From Malus domestica (taxonomy: Eukaryota > Streptophyta > Magnoliopsida > Rosales > Rosaceae), in NCBI RefSeq assembly GCF_042453785.1, contig NC_091674.1:30205501-30269500 (forward strand): a DNA stretch of 64,000 nt, written 5' to 3'. Each line of letters opens with the position of its first letter. Positions within the stretch are counted from its first letter, which is position 1. Position numbers and translations under genes: made by a program. The notes beneath the pieces were generated by a model. It had not been told where the DNA came from. It saw only the letters and a program-made list of their open reading frames with translations, and did no database searches. Positions 23,549 through 35,879 of the stretch are shown here, in pieces.

Positions 23549-24665
23549 ATTCTGTGTGTAACCTGTGTAATCTCTGTGTGTGTGTGTGTGTGAGTTGTGT
23601 GTGTAACCTGTGTGTGAGTTGTGTGTGTAAAATGTGTGTGTAATCTATCCGTGTGTGTGTGTAATCTGTGTGTAACCTGTGTAATCTCTGTGTGTGTGTG
23701 TGTGTGTGAGTTGTGTGTGTAACGTGTGTGTGAGTTGTGTGTGTAAAATGTGTGTGTAATCTGTCCGTGTGTGTGTGTGTGTAATCTGTGTTTGTGTGTA
23801 TGTGTGTGAGTTGTGTGTGTAACATGTGTGTGTAAAATATGTGTGTGTGAGTTGTGTGTGTAAAATGTGTGTGTGAGTGTGTGTGTGTGTGATCTGTCCG
23901 TGTATGTGTGTGTAATCTGTGTCTGTGTGTGTATGTGAGTGTGAGTGTGTAACCTGTGTGAGTGTGAGTGTGAGTGTATGAGTGTGTTGCACTCTGTCCG
24001 TGTGTGTGTGTATGTGTGACTGTGTTTGTGTGTGAGTGTGTGTGTGTGTGAGTATAAAAACGGAGTGTGTGTGTGAGGGTAAGAGTGTGTTGCACTATGT
24101 CCCCGTGTGTGTGTGTGTGACTGTGTTTGTGTGTGAGTGTGAGTGTGTGTGTGTGTGTGAGTGTAAAAACGGAGTGTGTGTGTGAGTGTATGAGTGTGTT
24201 GCACTCTGTCCCCGTGTGTGTGTGTGTGTGTGAGTGTAAAAACGGAGTGTGTGTGTGAATGTATGAGTGTGTTGCACTCTGTCCCCGTGTGTGTGTGTGT
24301 GTGACTGTGTTTGTGTGTGTGACTGTGTGTGTGTGTGTGTGTGAGTATAAAAACGGAGTGTGTGTGTGAGGGTAAGAGTGTGTTGCATTCTGTCCCTGTG
24401 TGTGTGTGTGTGTGACTGTGTTTGTGTGTGAGTGTGAGTGTGTGTGTGTGTGTGTGACTGTAAAAACGGAGTGTGTGTGTGAGTGTATGAGTGTGTTGCA
24501 CTCTGTCCCCGTGTGTGTGTGTGTATGTGACTGTGTTTGTGTGTGAGTGTGAGTGTGAGTGTGTTTGTGTCTGTGTGTGTGTGTCTAATTTCTGTGTGTG
24601 TGTGTGTGTGTGTATTCTGCACTGGAAGTGTGTGTGTGTGTGCTCTGTAAGTGTGTGTGTGTATT
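23450..24665. repeat. GT-rich minisatellite within Harbinger
   Basis: About 1.2 kb dominated by (GT)n on the plus strand. From about 23985 a higher-order unit recurs: TGTTGCACTCTGTCCCCG, then (TG)n, then GACTGTGTTTGTG, (TG)n, then AAAAACGGAGTG. Copies of AAAAACGGAGTG occur near 24056, 24168, 24237, 24349 and 24462. The left part uses GTAATCTGT and GTAACCTGT spacers instead. The His-Thr repeat frames on the minus strand are by-products. Confidence 0.85.
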
Positions 24666-25062
24666 TAGTTTATAACCATGATATTACAATGTGAATGTTT
24701 TGTATGCTGAACTGCAATATTCTGTGGTTGTTGGTTGCAGAGAAGAGGAGCATAAACGGAAGGATAAGGCTAAGACTACCGCTTCACAGGTGTCATTTAA
24801 TTTCCCTTTTAACATGCAATGCCTAGCAATTGTGACTTGACTGGTTTTTTTCTTTTTGTTGATCCAACATTAATTGTGACTTGGCTGTTTATTTTTTGGG
24901 CTGTTAATGCAGTTACTTTTTTCAGAATTCTTTGTATACCGTTTATTTTGATCTAGTTCATTTCGAATCATAATCACTTCATTTCCATCACCCTTAATAA
25001 CAGTAAATATTACATATATAATGTCCTTATTTAATTTTCCTTTTTTTTTTGTTTGGATAGAT

Positions 25063-26434
25063 ATGGATCGAAGGAAGCTTTTATTGATCTTATTGTTAGA
25101 GATGTCTCATTTAGAGACAATTTGCATTTGTACGATTCTTGTGGTGATGATGCTAAGGGCCAAACAGAGACATGTTGAACGACCCACTTTGACTAATCGT
25201 TCACTTGTTAGACGAGAGATTAGTTTGTGTTATCTGAATGGTATAATAGGGAATACTGATATTGAATGTGTCAACGAATTGAGAATTGATAGAAGGACTT
25301 TTGCCATATTATGTGACTTACTTCGTCAAGATGGGAGGGTAAAAACTGATGGTTTGGTGTCTGTAGAGGAGCAGGTGTGTATGACTTTACAAATACTAGC
25401 ACATCATACTAAGAATCGTAGTATTGGCGGTAGATTTTATAGGTCGGGAGAGACTATAAGTAGGTATTTCAATAGCGTATTGCAAGGAATTTTGCGATTA
25501 CAAGGTATCCTACTAAAAGTCCCTCAGCATGTGCCTATTGATTCTACAGATCCTAGGTGGCGATGTTTTAAGGTATGATAATTTTTTTTCATTTTCCCTA
25601 AGCTTTAATTCTTCATTCCCTTTGTATAAATTAACAAAAGCTTAATTTTTTTTTTTTTTTAGAATTGCTTGGGAGCAATAGATGGAACACACATTGATGT
25701 GCATGTACATGAAATTGACAAACCAAGATACCGAACAAGAAAGGGTCGAGTCGCAACTAATGTGTTAGGTGTGTGTTCAGGCGATATGCAGTTCATATAT
25801 GTGTTTCCGGGTTGGGAGGGTTCCGCATCAGACTCTAGAGTGCTACATGATGCAATTACTAGGCCTAATGGTTTTAAGGTACCAACGGGTAAGAGTATTA
25901 GTTAGTCTCAACTTTGTAAGTTAGGTCTAGTTTTGTTTGTCAACTACAAAACACTAATAACATTTTTTTTTATTAGGTTATTATTACCTTGTAGATGGTG
26001 GTTATACAAATGGTGAAGGATTCCTTGCACCCTATAGAGGAATACCTTATCATTTATCTGAATGAGAGGGACGAACGCCTTCTAATAAGGAAGAGTATTT
26101 TAACATGAAGCATTCTAAGGCAAGGAATGTAATTGAACGTTGTTTTGGCTTGCTAAAAGGAAGGTGGTCGATACTAAGAAGTCCATCTTTCTATCCGATA
26201 AGGACACAAGGTCGAATAATTACTGCTTGTTGCCTACTACACAATCTTATTAGGCAAGAGATGTCTGTAGATCCACTGGAAAATTTGCCAATAATACAAG
26301 ATGGACAAAATACAGAAGAAGGTGAATATGTTGGTAGTGTTGAAACATCTGACCAGTGGACTGCAAAGAGGAATGTCATGGCTCAGGAAATGTATAATGA
26401 GTGGAGAGCAATTAGGAACCAGCAACCGAACTAG
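25063..26434 (+). pseudogene. PIF/Harbinger transposase (DDE_Tnp_4, ALP1-like), one in-frame stop
   Basis: Three exons, 25063-25572, 25663-25888 and 25977-26434, join in phase. The start MDRRKLLL follows an acceptor-like TTGGATAG, so a 5' untranslated intron is likely. The DDE nuclease is visible: first Asp in [12 protein letters not shown], second in [12 protein letters not shown], and Glu in ARNVIERCFGLLKGRW. The HHHG-like N-terminal segment and RSGETISRYF helix are also typical. Between the second and third catalytic residues, after PYHLSE, a TGA at 26063-26065 occupies the place where relatives usually have Trp, consistent with a single G-to-A change. Apart from that the frame is open to the TAG at 26432. 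The enzyme would cut at TWA targets together with the Myb-like protein. Confidence 0.88.
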
Positions 26435-26654
26435 CTATATATGTTAATGATAACATTTTATTTTAGTATTCCTTTTTATCATGCATTTGTTGGATATTAG
26501 CATAATTATTAGATTGCTCATCAGTGAATGTTAAAACTTTTTTATTGATTGGATGGTATGCAAATTATTTGGATATTATGCAAATTAATTGGATATTATG
26601 CAAATTGATTATTTGTATTGTATTTTAGTACATTCAAATATTTTTTGTTTAGGT

Positions 26655-27645
26655 ATGGATAAGGACAATATTTTGAATGCTACTCAAGAGCCAAAAGGAA
26701 GAAGGCGTAAATGGGAAGCATTTGAGGAAGAAGTATTACTATCCGTTCTTGAGGATTTTGTTGCTCGGAAGCAACGGTGTGACACCGGTGCTTTCAAACA
26801 AGGTACTTTGATTGAAATAGCGAAAGCTGTCAATATTTTATGTCCTCATTCCAATATAAAGGCAACTCCACATATTGAGTCAAAGTTGAAGAAATGGAAA
26901 AAAACATATAGTATGGTCGTTGACATGATAAACACAAGTGGATTTGCATGGAATGATGTCAAAAAGTGCGTTGAAGTTGAGAGTGATGACGCATGGCAAA
27001 CTTATGTGCAGGTTCATATCCTATTTTATTTATACATTAGTTTTGTTCTTGCTGCTTTATTTGTTACACATGCTCAATTTTAGTTTTGCTATGTTGATAT
27101 AATCTTAGAAAAATAAAGAAGCCGATGGATGGAGAAGCAAACATTTTCCACTGTATGATCGATTCGCATATATATTTGGAAAAGATCGGGCTACGGGTAA
27201 TGTAGCCGAAACCCCTGCTGAAATGGTGGAGGAACAAAGTCATGATCAAGTTGGTGCAAGTGATATTGGAGGTGAAAATTTTGTTTCTTCAATGAACGAA
27301 CAAAGCCAACAAAGCATCCCATCTGAAAATAACCAACGAAAGAGGAAAAGAGGTGTGGGAAGCTCAAGTGATGGAACCGAGGCAATTATCAGTGGACTGA
27401 AAGAATTTTATGTTGAAAGTGGGAAGAGGATGCAAATGGTAACTGAAGCTTTAGTTCAAGGTACTGCAGATCATAGTGACATAGCTAACGAACTTGAAGA
27501 AATTGGTCTTTCTCCTATGGATCAAATTGATGCATTGTCTCTTATTTTGGATAAACAACAAAATGTGGGAGTGTTCAGGGCAATCAAACCGGAACTCAAG
27601 AAAGTGTTTGTCCAAAGGCTTTTAAGCGACAAAGCAAGCAGATGA
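26655..27645 (+). CDS. Harbinger ORF1: Myb/SANT-like DNA-binding protein
   Basis: Two exons, 26655-27011 and 27109-27645, phase 0, 297 residues, no stop. The N-terminal Myb/SANT-like domain (about residues 15-120) opens RRRKWEAFEEEVLLSVLEDF, with helix LKKWKKTYSMVVDM and ends in DAWQTYVQ. The exon junction continues with KNKEADGWRSKHFPLYDRF. A polar linker with a basic NQRKRKRG stretch (possible nuclear signal) leads to a conserved C-terminal part ending VFRAIKPELKKVFVQRLL. In Harbinger systems this protein binds the ends and carries transposase into the nucleus. It lies 220 bases downstream of the transposase, same strand. The start follows a TTTAG acceptor-like site, so a leader intron is likely. 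Confidence 0.9.
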
Positions 27646-28488
27646 GTATATTATGTGGTGTCTTTTGATATGAATGTATTTTATTAATCGTACAATCTTA
27701 TGTTATGACTTATAACTTAGCTTTCCACTATGAAGTATTTTGGCTAATGTTAACTAGGAGTTTGCAAATTATGAAGATCTACTTTTGAATGGTATACTAT
27801 AGTTCACTGGTATTTTGTAAATTATGGAGATCTTCTTATGTACTTGCTCTTGCTTGTTAATCTAGTCAGCTATGAATTATGCCACATGGAAAAAGAGACG
27901 GCCCCTTATAGCCTGTTTAATTACCATGCTTTTCTATTTTCTTTTCTTTTGAGCAAGGTTTGTTGGGTACACTTGGAGGATTCTTGAAACCAAAGTATTA
28001 GTACTCACGTTTCCCCTTCCTTCAAAACCCTACCACCATTGGATCCTAGTCATCTTCACCCAACAGAGAACCAGAACACCATATATCATGCACGTGAAGA
28101 ACTTAAGCGACATTTTCCATGGCAATTTTACTTGCTTCAGACAAATATCTAATATGAGTTCCGTTTTCTTAAACTCTATAATCCAAGAAAACTATCATTA
28201 GTTAATGTTCGATTTTATTGCATAAAGTTTAGGATTACTCTATTACACAAGTATCTTCTCATGACATTTGTAGCATTACTTTATTACACAATGGCAAAAA
28301 TTTGTAGTTCTAGTGTAAGCAAACACAAATCTGATGAACAGCACTGTTTTTATTATCCTGCTTCTTAGTCCGACACTGCACCAAACGCTTCACTAAGTTA
28401 GTCCAGCTTAGTCTAGTCTAAGCCAGTCCAGCTTAGTCCCTGCAGCTAGTCCAGTCCGAGACAGTCCGGCGCAACAAACGCTCCCTAA

Positions 28489-29298
28489 GTTCTTTCTTTG
28501 AGTTATGCCTAAAATTTATTTCTACGCTCTCACATAAGCAATATGACCATTTTTCCAGAAAAGAATGAACAGGTTTTTCCGTAAAAGTTTGAAAACTCAA
28601 CATGAAACTCCATCACTTCAATATTATATACATACAACTACAAGACTTAAACCCTTTTGCCCTCGAGTTAGTTTGGGTGATACTTATGTCATTTTGTCTT
28701 TGCTTTAATGAAAAGCCATTTCGACTAAAAGAAAGATTGAAGAATTATATAGGTTACTAATATGAAAATTGAAAAGAAAACTAGAGGAAACAAGTTTGTA
28801 AAGACAAATATGCAGGTTTGATGTGGGGTGTGTATGTGAGGAGTTTAGGGTGTGAGGATAGCTTGGGAAAGAATGCAGGGTTTATTAAGATATTTTTTAA
28901 TTTAAAATATAAATATAGAGTGTTTTTAGTAATCAACAAAATATGAGACACCAATAAAACAACCCCTTAAAAATTACATGTTAGTAAAAACGTTATCTAA
29001 ATAAATATTTTATATGCTTATAGTCAAAATACTTTCGAGTATTCTGACAAAAAAAAAACACTTCTAACAAAAGCATTTTAGAGTATAAATACGTTTTACA
29101 AAAGCAGTCAAAATACTTAAATCTCAACAAATAAAAATAAAAAACAGCTAATGAAAGTAAAATCATATTGTATACTATATTTTTCTATATTGTCTCCACT
29201 ACAATTCACAACCCCATTATTCTTTCTCCCAAAACCAAACCAAAGTTTCCTCCTTTTCTCTCTATCTCTCTCCTCACTCTCTCTCTCTCTAGGCAACC
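28489..29298. other. Upstream region of the RING-H2 gene
   Basis: AT-rich, with AAAAGTGCTTTT-like MITE debris at 28960-29130. The last 100 bases contain a CT-rich leader (CTCTCTATCTCTCTCC), a pyrimidine patch common just before plant starts. Confidence 0.4.
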
Positions 29299-32120
29299 AT
29301 GCCTATTCTCACAGAGAGCTCAACAGCAGGAGCAGAGCACATGAAATGGAGAAGACCCAGAACCCAATTCACCCAACCCATTTCAGAAACGGATCCAGCC
29401 ACCTCCCTCCTCCAATCCACCCGCTGTAAACCCACCATCTCCTCCCTCCTCCTCTCCAGCTTCACCACCACCACAACCACCGACAACAACGAAGCCTTAC
29501 CTTCAAGCCTTACGATGAAGAAAAAGACAAACTTTCCCTCGTCGACGTTCCGAGGCCTGGGCTGCGCCGCATCCGCCTCGCAGCAAGTCTCGGTGCCGGA
29601 GGTGATTCGGAACTCCGCTGATTGGAAGGGAAAGAAGGTGAAGAAGAAAAAGCAGAAGAAGAGCGCCGCCGCCAAGGGCAGCGCAAGCAATGAGAAGAAT
29701 GAATACAGGGATGTCGGTGATGGTGGGCCCACCTTCGGTATAAATTCTGCAACATGTATGGATTTTCAGGATGTTTGGTGCGGCCCCGGAATTGGGTTAT
29801 CGGCGGAAACTGCCGGCTCGGTGGATTGCGTGGTGGCGAGGAGGAATGTCTCCGGCAGAGGCAGGATTGCTGCGGACAATAATAAGATGAGCAGCCACAG
29901 GGAGGTAAAAACAAAATGGTTTTTACTTTTGCTGTTAATGTGGTCATTTAATGCTTTTAATTTATACAATTTCTATGGGATAAGAATTTCTTCCTTTTTT
30001 TTTTCTCTCTCATTTCCTTCCTTCAATTTCCTTCCGAAGGTTAAGTTAAAACACGTTAATATTTTATATTAATTTTTTATAAAAAGACAAAATTCTCATT
30101 AATATCTTATATTAATTTTTTATAAGATAACAAAATACCCGTCGACATCTTATATTAATTTTGTATAAAGAGATAAAATAGAGAAGTTGAGAAGAGAAGA
30201 TAGAAGGGGATAGAAAAAAAAGGTGGGAAAATCCTAGTCCATTTCTATGTGCACAAGCCGTATACTCTGATGAATTATGTATCATAATACGATTGGTTGA
30301 ATGTATTTTTTTTTTAACTTTTCAACCGATTATATTATTATATTTTACATACCGTGCTATGTTTCGGGCACACCGAAATCTCTCTTTCATGAATTGGGAT
30401 TGCTAGTTTTTTCCATTTTTTTATTGGGGATTGCTAGTTTTTTCCGTTTTTTAATTGGAGTGGTATCGTAATCCAATCAAAACTATGAGGGGATTTGAAC
30501 TTGGGTATTTTGTTACTGGTCAATATTTTAAACTGCTCTAACTTACTTAAGGAAGGAGAGGGAGGGGGATTTGTTTGGGTCTGAAGGCACGGATATACTG
30601 CCTTAGTCAACTAACTTGACCTCAACTAATAGCTTTTAAGGCTATTATGATGGTCTCTGATTATACTTTAGGATTTTATTTAAGGAAACTAACGAAAAAT
30701 CATTTTTAAAGGTAAAATGAATGGTACAAGAGAAATGTATAAATGTGGTTTTTCGTTAAAAATGAACAGTATCAATAGGGTTTTGTTAAAACTCCATTTT
30801 ATTTAAAGCTGATTTTCTGTAAATTTTGAGCTTCACAGGATTATTATCTCATTAATTTTCCTCAATTTTTTTTGGGTAAAGCTAGGACCTTTTGATCTGT
30901 TTGGTTTTCTCATTTTTCTTGGGCACTTAAGAGTTGCCTTGAATTTACAATTTGATTAGGATCCGGCCCAATTTATAATCCCACACTAAACGGGATATAT
31001 AATTATGATTAGACAGTGTTAATCTTCTCAGCTTTCGTATTAGGGTAGGACTTTTCTTTGTTTTTCTCTAAATACTGAAGTTAATCTTAATACCAACTTA
31101 ATTTTCTGCTTGTATTATGTGTTCATTCTTGTTTCATATCTAATTTGTTTGGTTGATTAATCTTGTTGGCAGCGTCCTTGTTTAGCAAGGCGAAACGTGA
31201 GCCCGGAAACCCTCTCGTTTCTGGATTCCGAACCGGATTTTGTCTCGAGCCGCCGTGAAACGGAGGTGTTTGGAAGTAGGTGTTTTCGGCATGTCCGGCA
31301 TCCATCCCCCGAAGACCTTGCAGAGGTATATCTTTCTTTTGTTCAATATGTCTCACCTGGTTTGGTGCTAAAATTTGGTTTGGCAAGCAATGTAATCAAC
31401 TTGCAGCTTTGATGGCGGAATCATATTCGATTCACCGATGTAGTATTGCTGCATATCTTGATTTTTATTAGTCTTAATAAGGAATTTTTGTAAAGAGCAG
31501 ATTAACGTTCGATATGTTTCACGGTTTGATGATTGCAGATTATGCTGTTTCAAAGTAGTCTTATGATGGGTGGAAGACTTGATAGATTTCGTGACTGGAG
31601 ACTCGATGTCGATAGCATGTCGTATGAGGTTACTTTTCGCAAACTAAATCTGTCTCTTTTTTCTCGAAACCTGATTGCGTTTTTGGTTACCTAAATTTTG
31701 TAACGTGTGCATTTCTTCATTTTTTGCGGATAACAGCAACTGCTTGAGTTGGGTGAGAGAATTGGTTACGTGAGTACTGGATTAAAAGAAGATGAAATTA
31801 ACCGCTGCCTTCGGAAGATTAAGCTTCCAATGTCAAGTGACGCGTCGCCACATTCATCTGGGAAAGGAGATAGCAAATGCATCATTTGTCAGGTGAGTTT
31901 GTAAAACCCTGGCGATCGTTTCTGAGAAATTTTTATATCCGGTTTTTTCATTTTCTTAATCCGTAATTACTCAACGCTTGTATAGGAGGAGTACGAAGCA
32001 GATGACGAGATGGGCAAGCTGCCCTGCGGACACAACTTCCACCTACAATGTATAAAACAGTGGCTTGCACAGAAGAATACTTGCCCATTTTGCAAGGTCG
32101 AAGCATTATCTAGATGCTAG
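29299..32120 (+). CDS. RING-H2 finger protein, probable E3 ubiquitin ligase
   Basis: Five exons, 29299-29904, 31173-31325, 31539-31628, 31737-31892 and 31986-32120, all GT/AG and phase 0, encode 379 residues. The RING-H2 domain is at the C-terminus: C331, C334, C349, H351, H354, C357, C368 and C371, spaced C-x2-C-x14-C-x1-H-x2-H-x2-C-x10-C-x2-C, with W361 in the E2-binding position. The N-terminal 200 residues are low-complexity, Ser/Thr-rich with a basic patch KGKKVKKKKQKK (possible nuclear localisation). A central segment, MMGGRLDRFRDWRLDVDSMSYE followed by LLELGERIGYVSTGL, is the region preceding the RING in the plant MBR/BIG BROTHER-like ligase group. Such proteins transfer ubiquitin from an E2. 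The first ATG is taken as start; an alternative is at 29341. The 1.27-kb first intron holds a degenerate MITE near 30660-30820. Confidence 0.9.
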
Positions 32121-32666
32121 TGCCGGTGAACTCTCCGTATCCCCGTTCGGTGGTGGCGTTTTTTGGTCGCTGTTATTCCCGTCGTGTATAGATTTCGTCT
32201 CCTTCGATACACGGGCAAGTATTCATTCTTTGGTTTGAATTTGGAGTTTCAGTGTTATGAAATTGAACAGTGGTCATTACAATCTCAAAATATAGTTACA
32301 CTCTGTTAATGTGGCTTTTCCTGCCTTATATGACTTCATCGATTGCTTGAGTTTTCAAATGATGTTGCTGTTGAGTGAACACTTCTGTTTATCCGATTTG
32401 TCGGGTCGGGTCGAACGGAATATTTGACGGCGTAAAGCATTTCCCAGAAGAATGATAATCTGGGCATTGGTTATGTACAATAAGAATGGGAAGCTTCCTT
32501 TCATGTTTGACGGGGAAGTTCGTGCTTTCTTCCTCTTAGCAATGTGCTAAGTATTTCATTAGTCCAATATTAGTTTAACGGCCTGTTTGGATTGTCTATG
32601 GATGAGTTGAAGTGCTTTTTCATAACTAAAAGTGCTTCTAACTACGTCTGCTTAGAAAATTGAAAA
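32121..32666. other. 3' flank of the RING-H2 gene
   Basis: 3' UTR followed by MITE debris with AAGTGCTTTTTCATAACTAAAAGTGCTT near 32610-32640. No gene seen. Confidence 0.4.
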
Positions 32667-33074
32667 GCATTTGTTGATGCACAAAACCGGATGGTTTTGG
32701 TACAACGTAAATCCGACCGTGAATCTGCACAAACGCTCAAGAACACGAAGAACACAAGGATTTTATCGTGGTTCACCCCAAGGTTTGGGCTACGTCCACA
32801 CTGATTGTATTGTATTTCTCTGTTGAAGAGGGAGAGAGAGCTTAGAGCTTAGGGGGTGTGAGGAAGCTTTGAGAGGGGGTGAGAGGCTTCAGAAATGGCC
32901 TCTGAGAGTGAGAGTCAGGCCTCTCCCAATTGTGAGGGTGAGGAGGCCCTTTTATAGAATAAGGGCTCATCACCTAATTACATATTTGCCCCTTCTTTTA
33001 TCCCATAATTACATTTAAGTCCCCCAAGTATTTGTACGAGATCTAAATACGAGGCCCTAAATATGGTATAAACA

Positions 33075-34140
33075 GTAGTCCCCCAAGTCTTCAGTCAAGA
33101 GAGTCTTTTGGCTGGAGACTTGAAATTCAGTCCATGTGTGGGCCGAAGTAACTAGATGTCGTCCTGAACTGGTACTTGATATGAGGCGGTGCTCAAAGTG
33201 AAATGATGCTCAACTATAAGTAGCACATGCTGCGAGGCCGCTTTGCTTGTAGCTTGAGTTGCCTTGGTTGGCTCGGCTTGTGGTGTTGAAGGTGAGGGAG
33301 TCCCTTTTATAGGATAAGGGCTCACTCCTCAATACATAAGTGATGGGCTAGAGTCCCCCAAGTATTTTTCATGAGTGCTCTCTAAAAGTGAAGGAGTCCC
33401 TTTTATAGAATAAGGGCTCGCTCCTCAATACATAAGTGATGGGCTAGAGTTGATGCTCGCGGCGAGGCGGTTGCTCAGCTGGCGGCGTTTCTCTCTAATG
33501 AAGGTGAGGGAGTCCCTTTTTATAGAATAAGGGCTCACTCCTCAATACATAAGTGATGGGCTAGAGTCCCCCAAGTATTTTTTATGAGGGCTCTCTTGAG
33601 GCCCAATATATGGTACATAATGTAGTCCCCCAAGTCTTCGGTCAATAGAGTCTGTTGGCTGAAGACTTCAAATTGGATCCATGTATGGGCCGAAGTGGCG
33701 GTTGTTAGGAGGCGATATTTGTATACCTTGCACTGAAGCTTTGTAGGTGAAGCTTTGTAGGTGAAGCTTTGCAAGTGAAGCTTTGAAGCTAGAGCTCTGT
33801 AAATGAAGCTTTTAAAGCTAGAGCGTTTGTAAATGAAGCTTTTGAAGCTAGAGCTCTGTAAATGAAGCTTTTGAAGCTAGAGCTCTGTAAATGAAGTTTT
33901 TGAAGCTAGAGCTCTTGTAAATGAAGCTTTTGAAGCTGATTGACATGAGTGATGCTCATGAATGTTTATGTTGATTGACATGAGTGATGCTCATGGATGT
34001 TGTCATGAGTGATGCTTATGAATGTTTAACATGAGTGATGCTTATGAATGTTGACATGAATGATGGTCATGAATGTTTATGTATGATTATCATGAGTGAT
34101 GCTCATGAATGTTTATGTATGAATGACATGAGTAGTGCTT
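33075..34140. repeat. Tandem arrays inside the LARD-like element
   Basis: Three array types follow one another. About 33290-33580: three copies of a unit with TTTTATAGAATAAGGGCTC and CTCCTCAATACATAAGTGAT, the first phrase also present in the LTR. About 33730-33935: about seven copies of a ~30-bp unit with AAATGAAGCTTTTGAAGCTAG. About 33945-34140: about eight copies of a ~25-bp unit with ACATGAGTGATGCTCATGAA. They encode nothing; they look like replication or recombination products. Confidence 0.75.
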
Positions 34141-34249
34141 ATGTATAATTTGGAGTACTAGGCGTACTTTTAATCACCTAGTTGGTGCTATTTTGGGCTT
34201 ATGGGCCTTCGCTCTCCACAACATGCCAGCCCATTTATTTTGGGCTTTT

Positions 34250-34286
<37 letters not shown>

Positions 34287-35069
34287 ACTCTCTGATGGGG
34301 TTTATATATATTACCCTCTGATGGGGTTTATACAGATGTTTCCGAAAGATAATAAAAATAAATTACATCATTCGGGTGAGGTGTTTATTCCTTGCTTTTG
34401 CAGTGTTTTTCTGCTCTGCCTTAACTTTCTACCGCACTCTCTGTCTTTTGCTTTCTTCTTTGTGAGCACATGACCCCTCCATGACTGCACCACTTTTTTC
34501 TTTTTCTTTTGCATTGTCTCCCATGTGCTCTCGAGGAGGGCCTCCATTTTCTTTTTCTTTTTCTTTTGCACCTCTGTCTCCATGTGCTCTCGAGGAGAGC
34601 CTCCATTTTCTTTTTCTTTTTCTTTTTCTTTTGCTTTCTTAGTGACATGATGGCTGGATTGCTTCACACTGGTGTGCAATTGGCGCATGCCATCTCCACA
34701 AACTTCTTCAGACCCTTTCCTCCTTTTCCTTTTTCTTTTCTACTTTTGTTCCCACTGCTTTTGTTTTTTGCTTTCTCTTTTCTTTTGCTTTCGGCATGCT
34801 GGGATCTTCACTGCTTTTCCAGTCAGATGTCACCAGCGGTGGAGCCATGGACGTGGAACAGGAACTGCCGCGGAGAAAAGATCGCACTTTCCATTTGGTG
34901 GAGGTATCTGGTCCTGATCTCCATCTCCTGGAACTTGCCTAGGAATTGGCTCCTTTGAATCCACAGTATTTTTGGGAAAAATGGGTTTCTTTTCAGTTTC
35001 ATACCCATTCTACTGTTCTTTTAAGACCTCACTGTTTTCTTTTCATTTTCATCCACGACGCGAGCGGGC

Positions 35070-35350
<281 letters not shown>

Positions 35351-35613
35351 ATGATTTTGAGCTGATCAAATTCCTCAGAGAACCCAAAAGCAGAAAACAG
35401 GAACGTGGCGTCTTCGATGAGGTTCTGATCGCTAGAGATTTGGAGGGATCGATGGATGATGAAGGCGTAGAAAGCAGCTGCGTAGAGAATCAGAGATCCC
35501 ACCTCTCATTTCAACAACTTCATAGCTCTTCCATAGAGAAAGAGAGAAAGACAGTGGCACTGTCGCAGTCCACGGCCGGGTCAGATCCGCCGCCTAATCA
35601 CCGCAGTTGAGCA

Positions 35614-35829
35614 TCATCTTAAGGACTGGAATATGATCTCCACAATGTTCTTGCTAGTATCTTCAGGACCCAATTCAGAAACTGCATGTCTAACAGCCTG
35701 GTAAAGCTCCAAGTTCTCAGCTTTCATGAAAATCTCACCACATTCCGGACAAAGACAGATGCTCCCCCTCAGAGAGAGGTCTCTAGTAAATCCAAGAACA
35801 TGATTAACCACCATCCCCATTAATTTCAT
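35614..35829 (-). pseudogene. Captured fragment of a C2H2-like zinc-finger protein gene
   Basis: The frame contains CPECGEIFMKAENLEL followed by YQAVRHAVSELGPED and NIVEIIFQS. This resembles the conserved core of a plant C2H2-like zinc-finger family (C-x2-C...H-x4-H with a HAVSEL tail). The first zinc-ligand His appears as Tyr (LELYQ) and the frame ends just after FQS, so the fragment is partial and probably non-functional. It lies between the helicase fragment and an unidentified open stretch in the same element. Confidence 0.7.
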
Positions 35830-35879
35830 GGAGTGGAGCTTTCATGGATCTGCTTGAAGTCTTATTGCTGTGGCTGATC

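Larger units (their letters stand above)
22914..28485 (+). mobile_element. Full-length PIF/Harbinger DNA transposon (5.57 kb)
   Basis: Flanked by TAA target duplications at 22911-22913 and 28486-28488. Ends are GGGCACGTTTGTTTG and, inverted, GGGAGCGTTTGTTGC, followed by arrays of GGACTGGACTAG-type motifs. It carries both genes of an autonomous Harbinger: a DDE transposase (25063-26434) and a Myb/SANT-like DNA-binding protein (26655-27645), both on the plus strand. A GT-rich minisatellite fills 23450-24665. An exon-like piece at 24741-24788 (acceptor TTGCAG, donor CAG|GTGTCA) is probably 5' untranslated. One nonsense codon in the transposase argues that this copy no longer moves by itself. Confidence 0.88.

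Noticed and set aside
23421-24622. His-Thr repeat frames up to 351 codons on the minus strand
   Set aside because: Direct translation of the CA/GT minisatellite; no initiation context or conserved domain.
29289-29969. Minus-strand frames of 67-147 codons
   Set aside because: Antisense of the first exon of the RING-H2 gene, no domain.
33730-34140. CRISPR-like array
   Set aside because: Head-to-tail degenerate units without unique spacers, inside a plant LTR element.
34368-34958. Lys/Glu-rich minus frame and Phe/Leu-rich plus frame
   Set aside because: Arise from a CTTTTT-rich tract in the LARD-like element; low complexity only.
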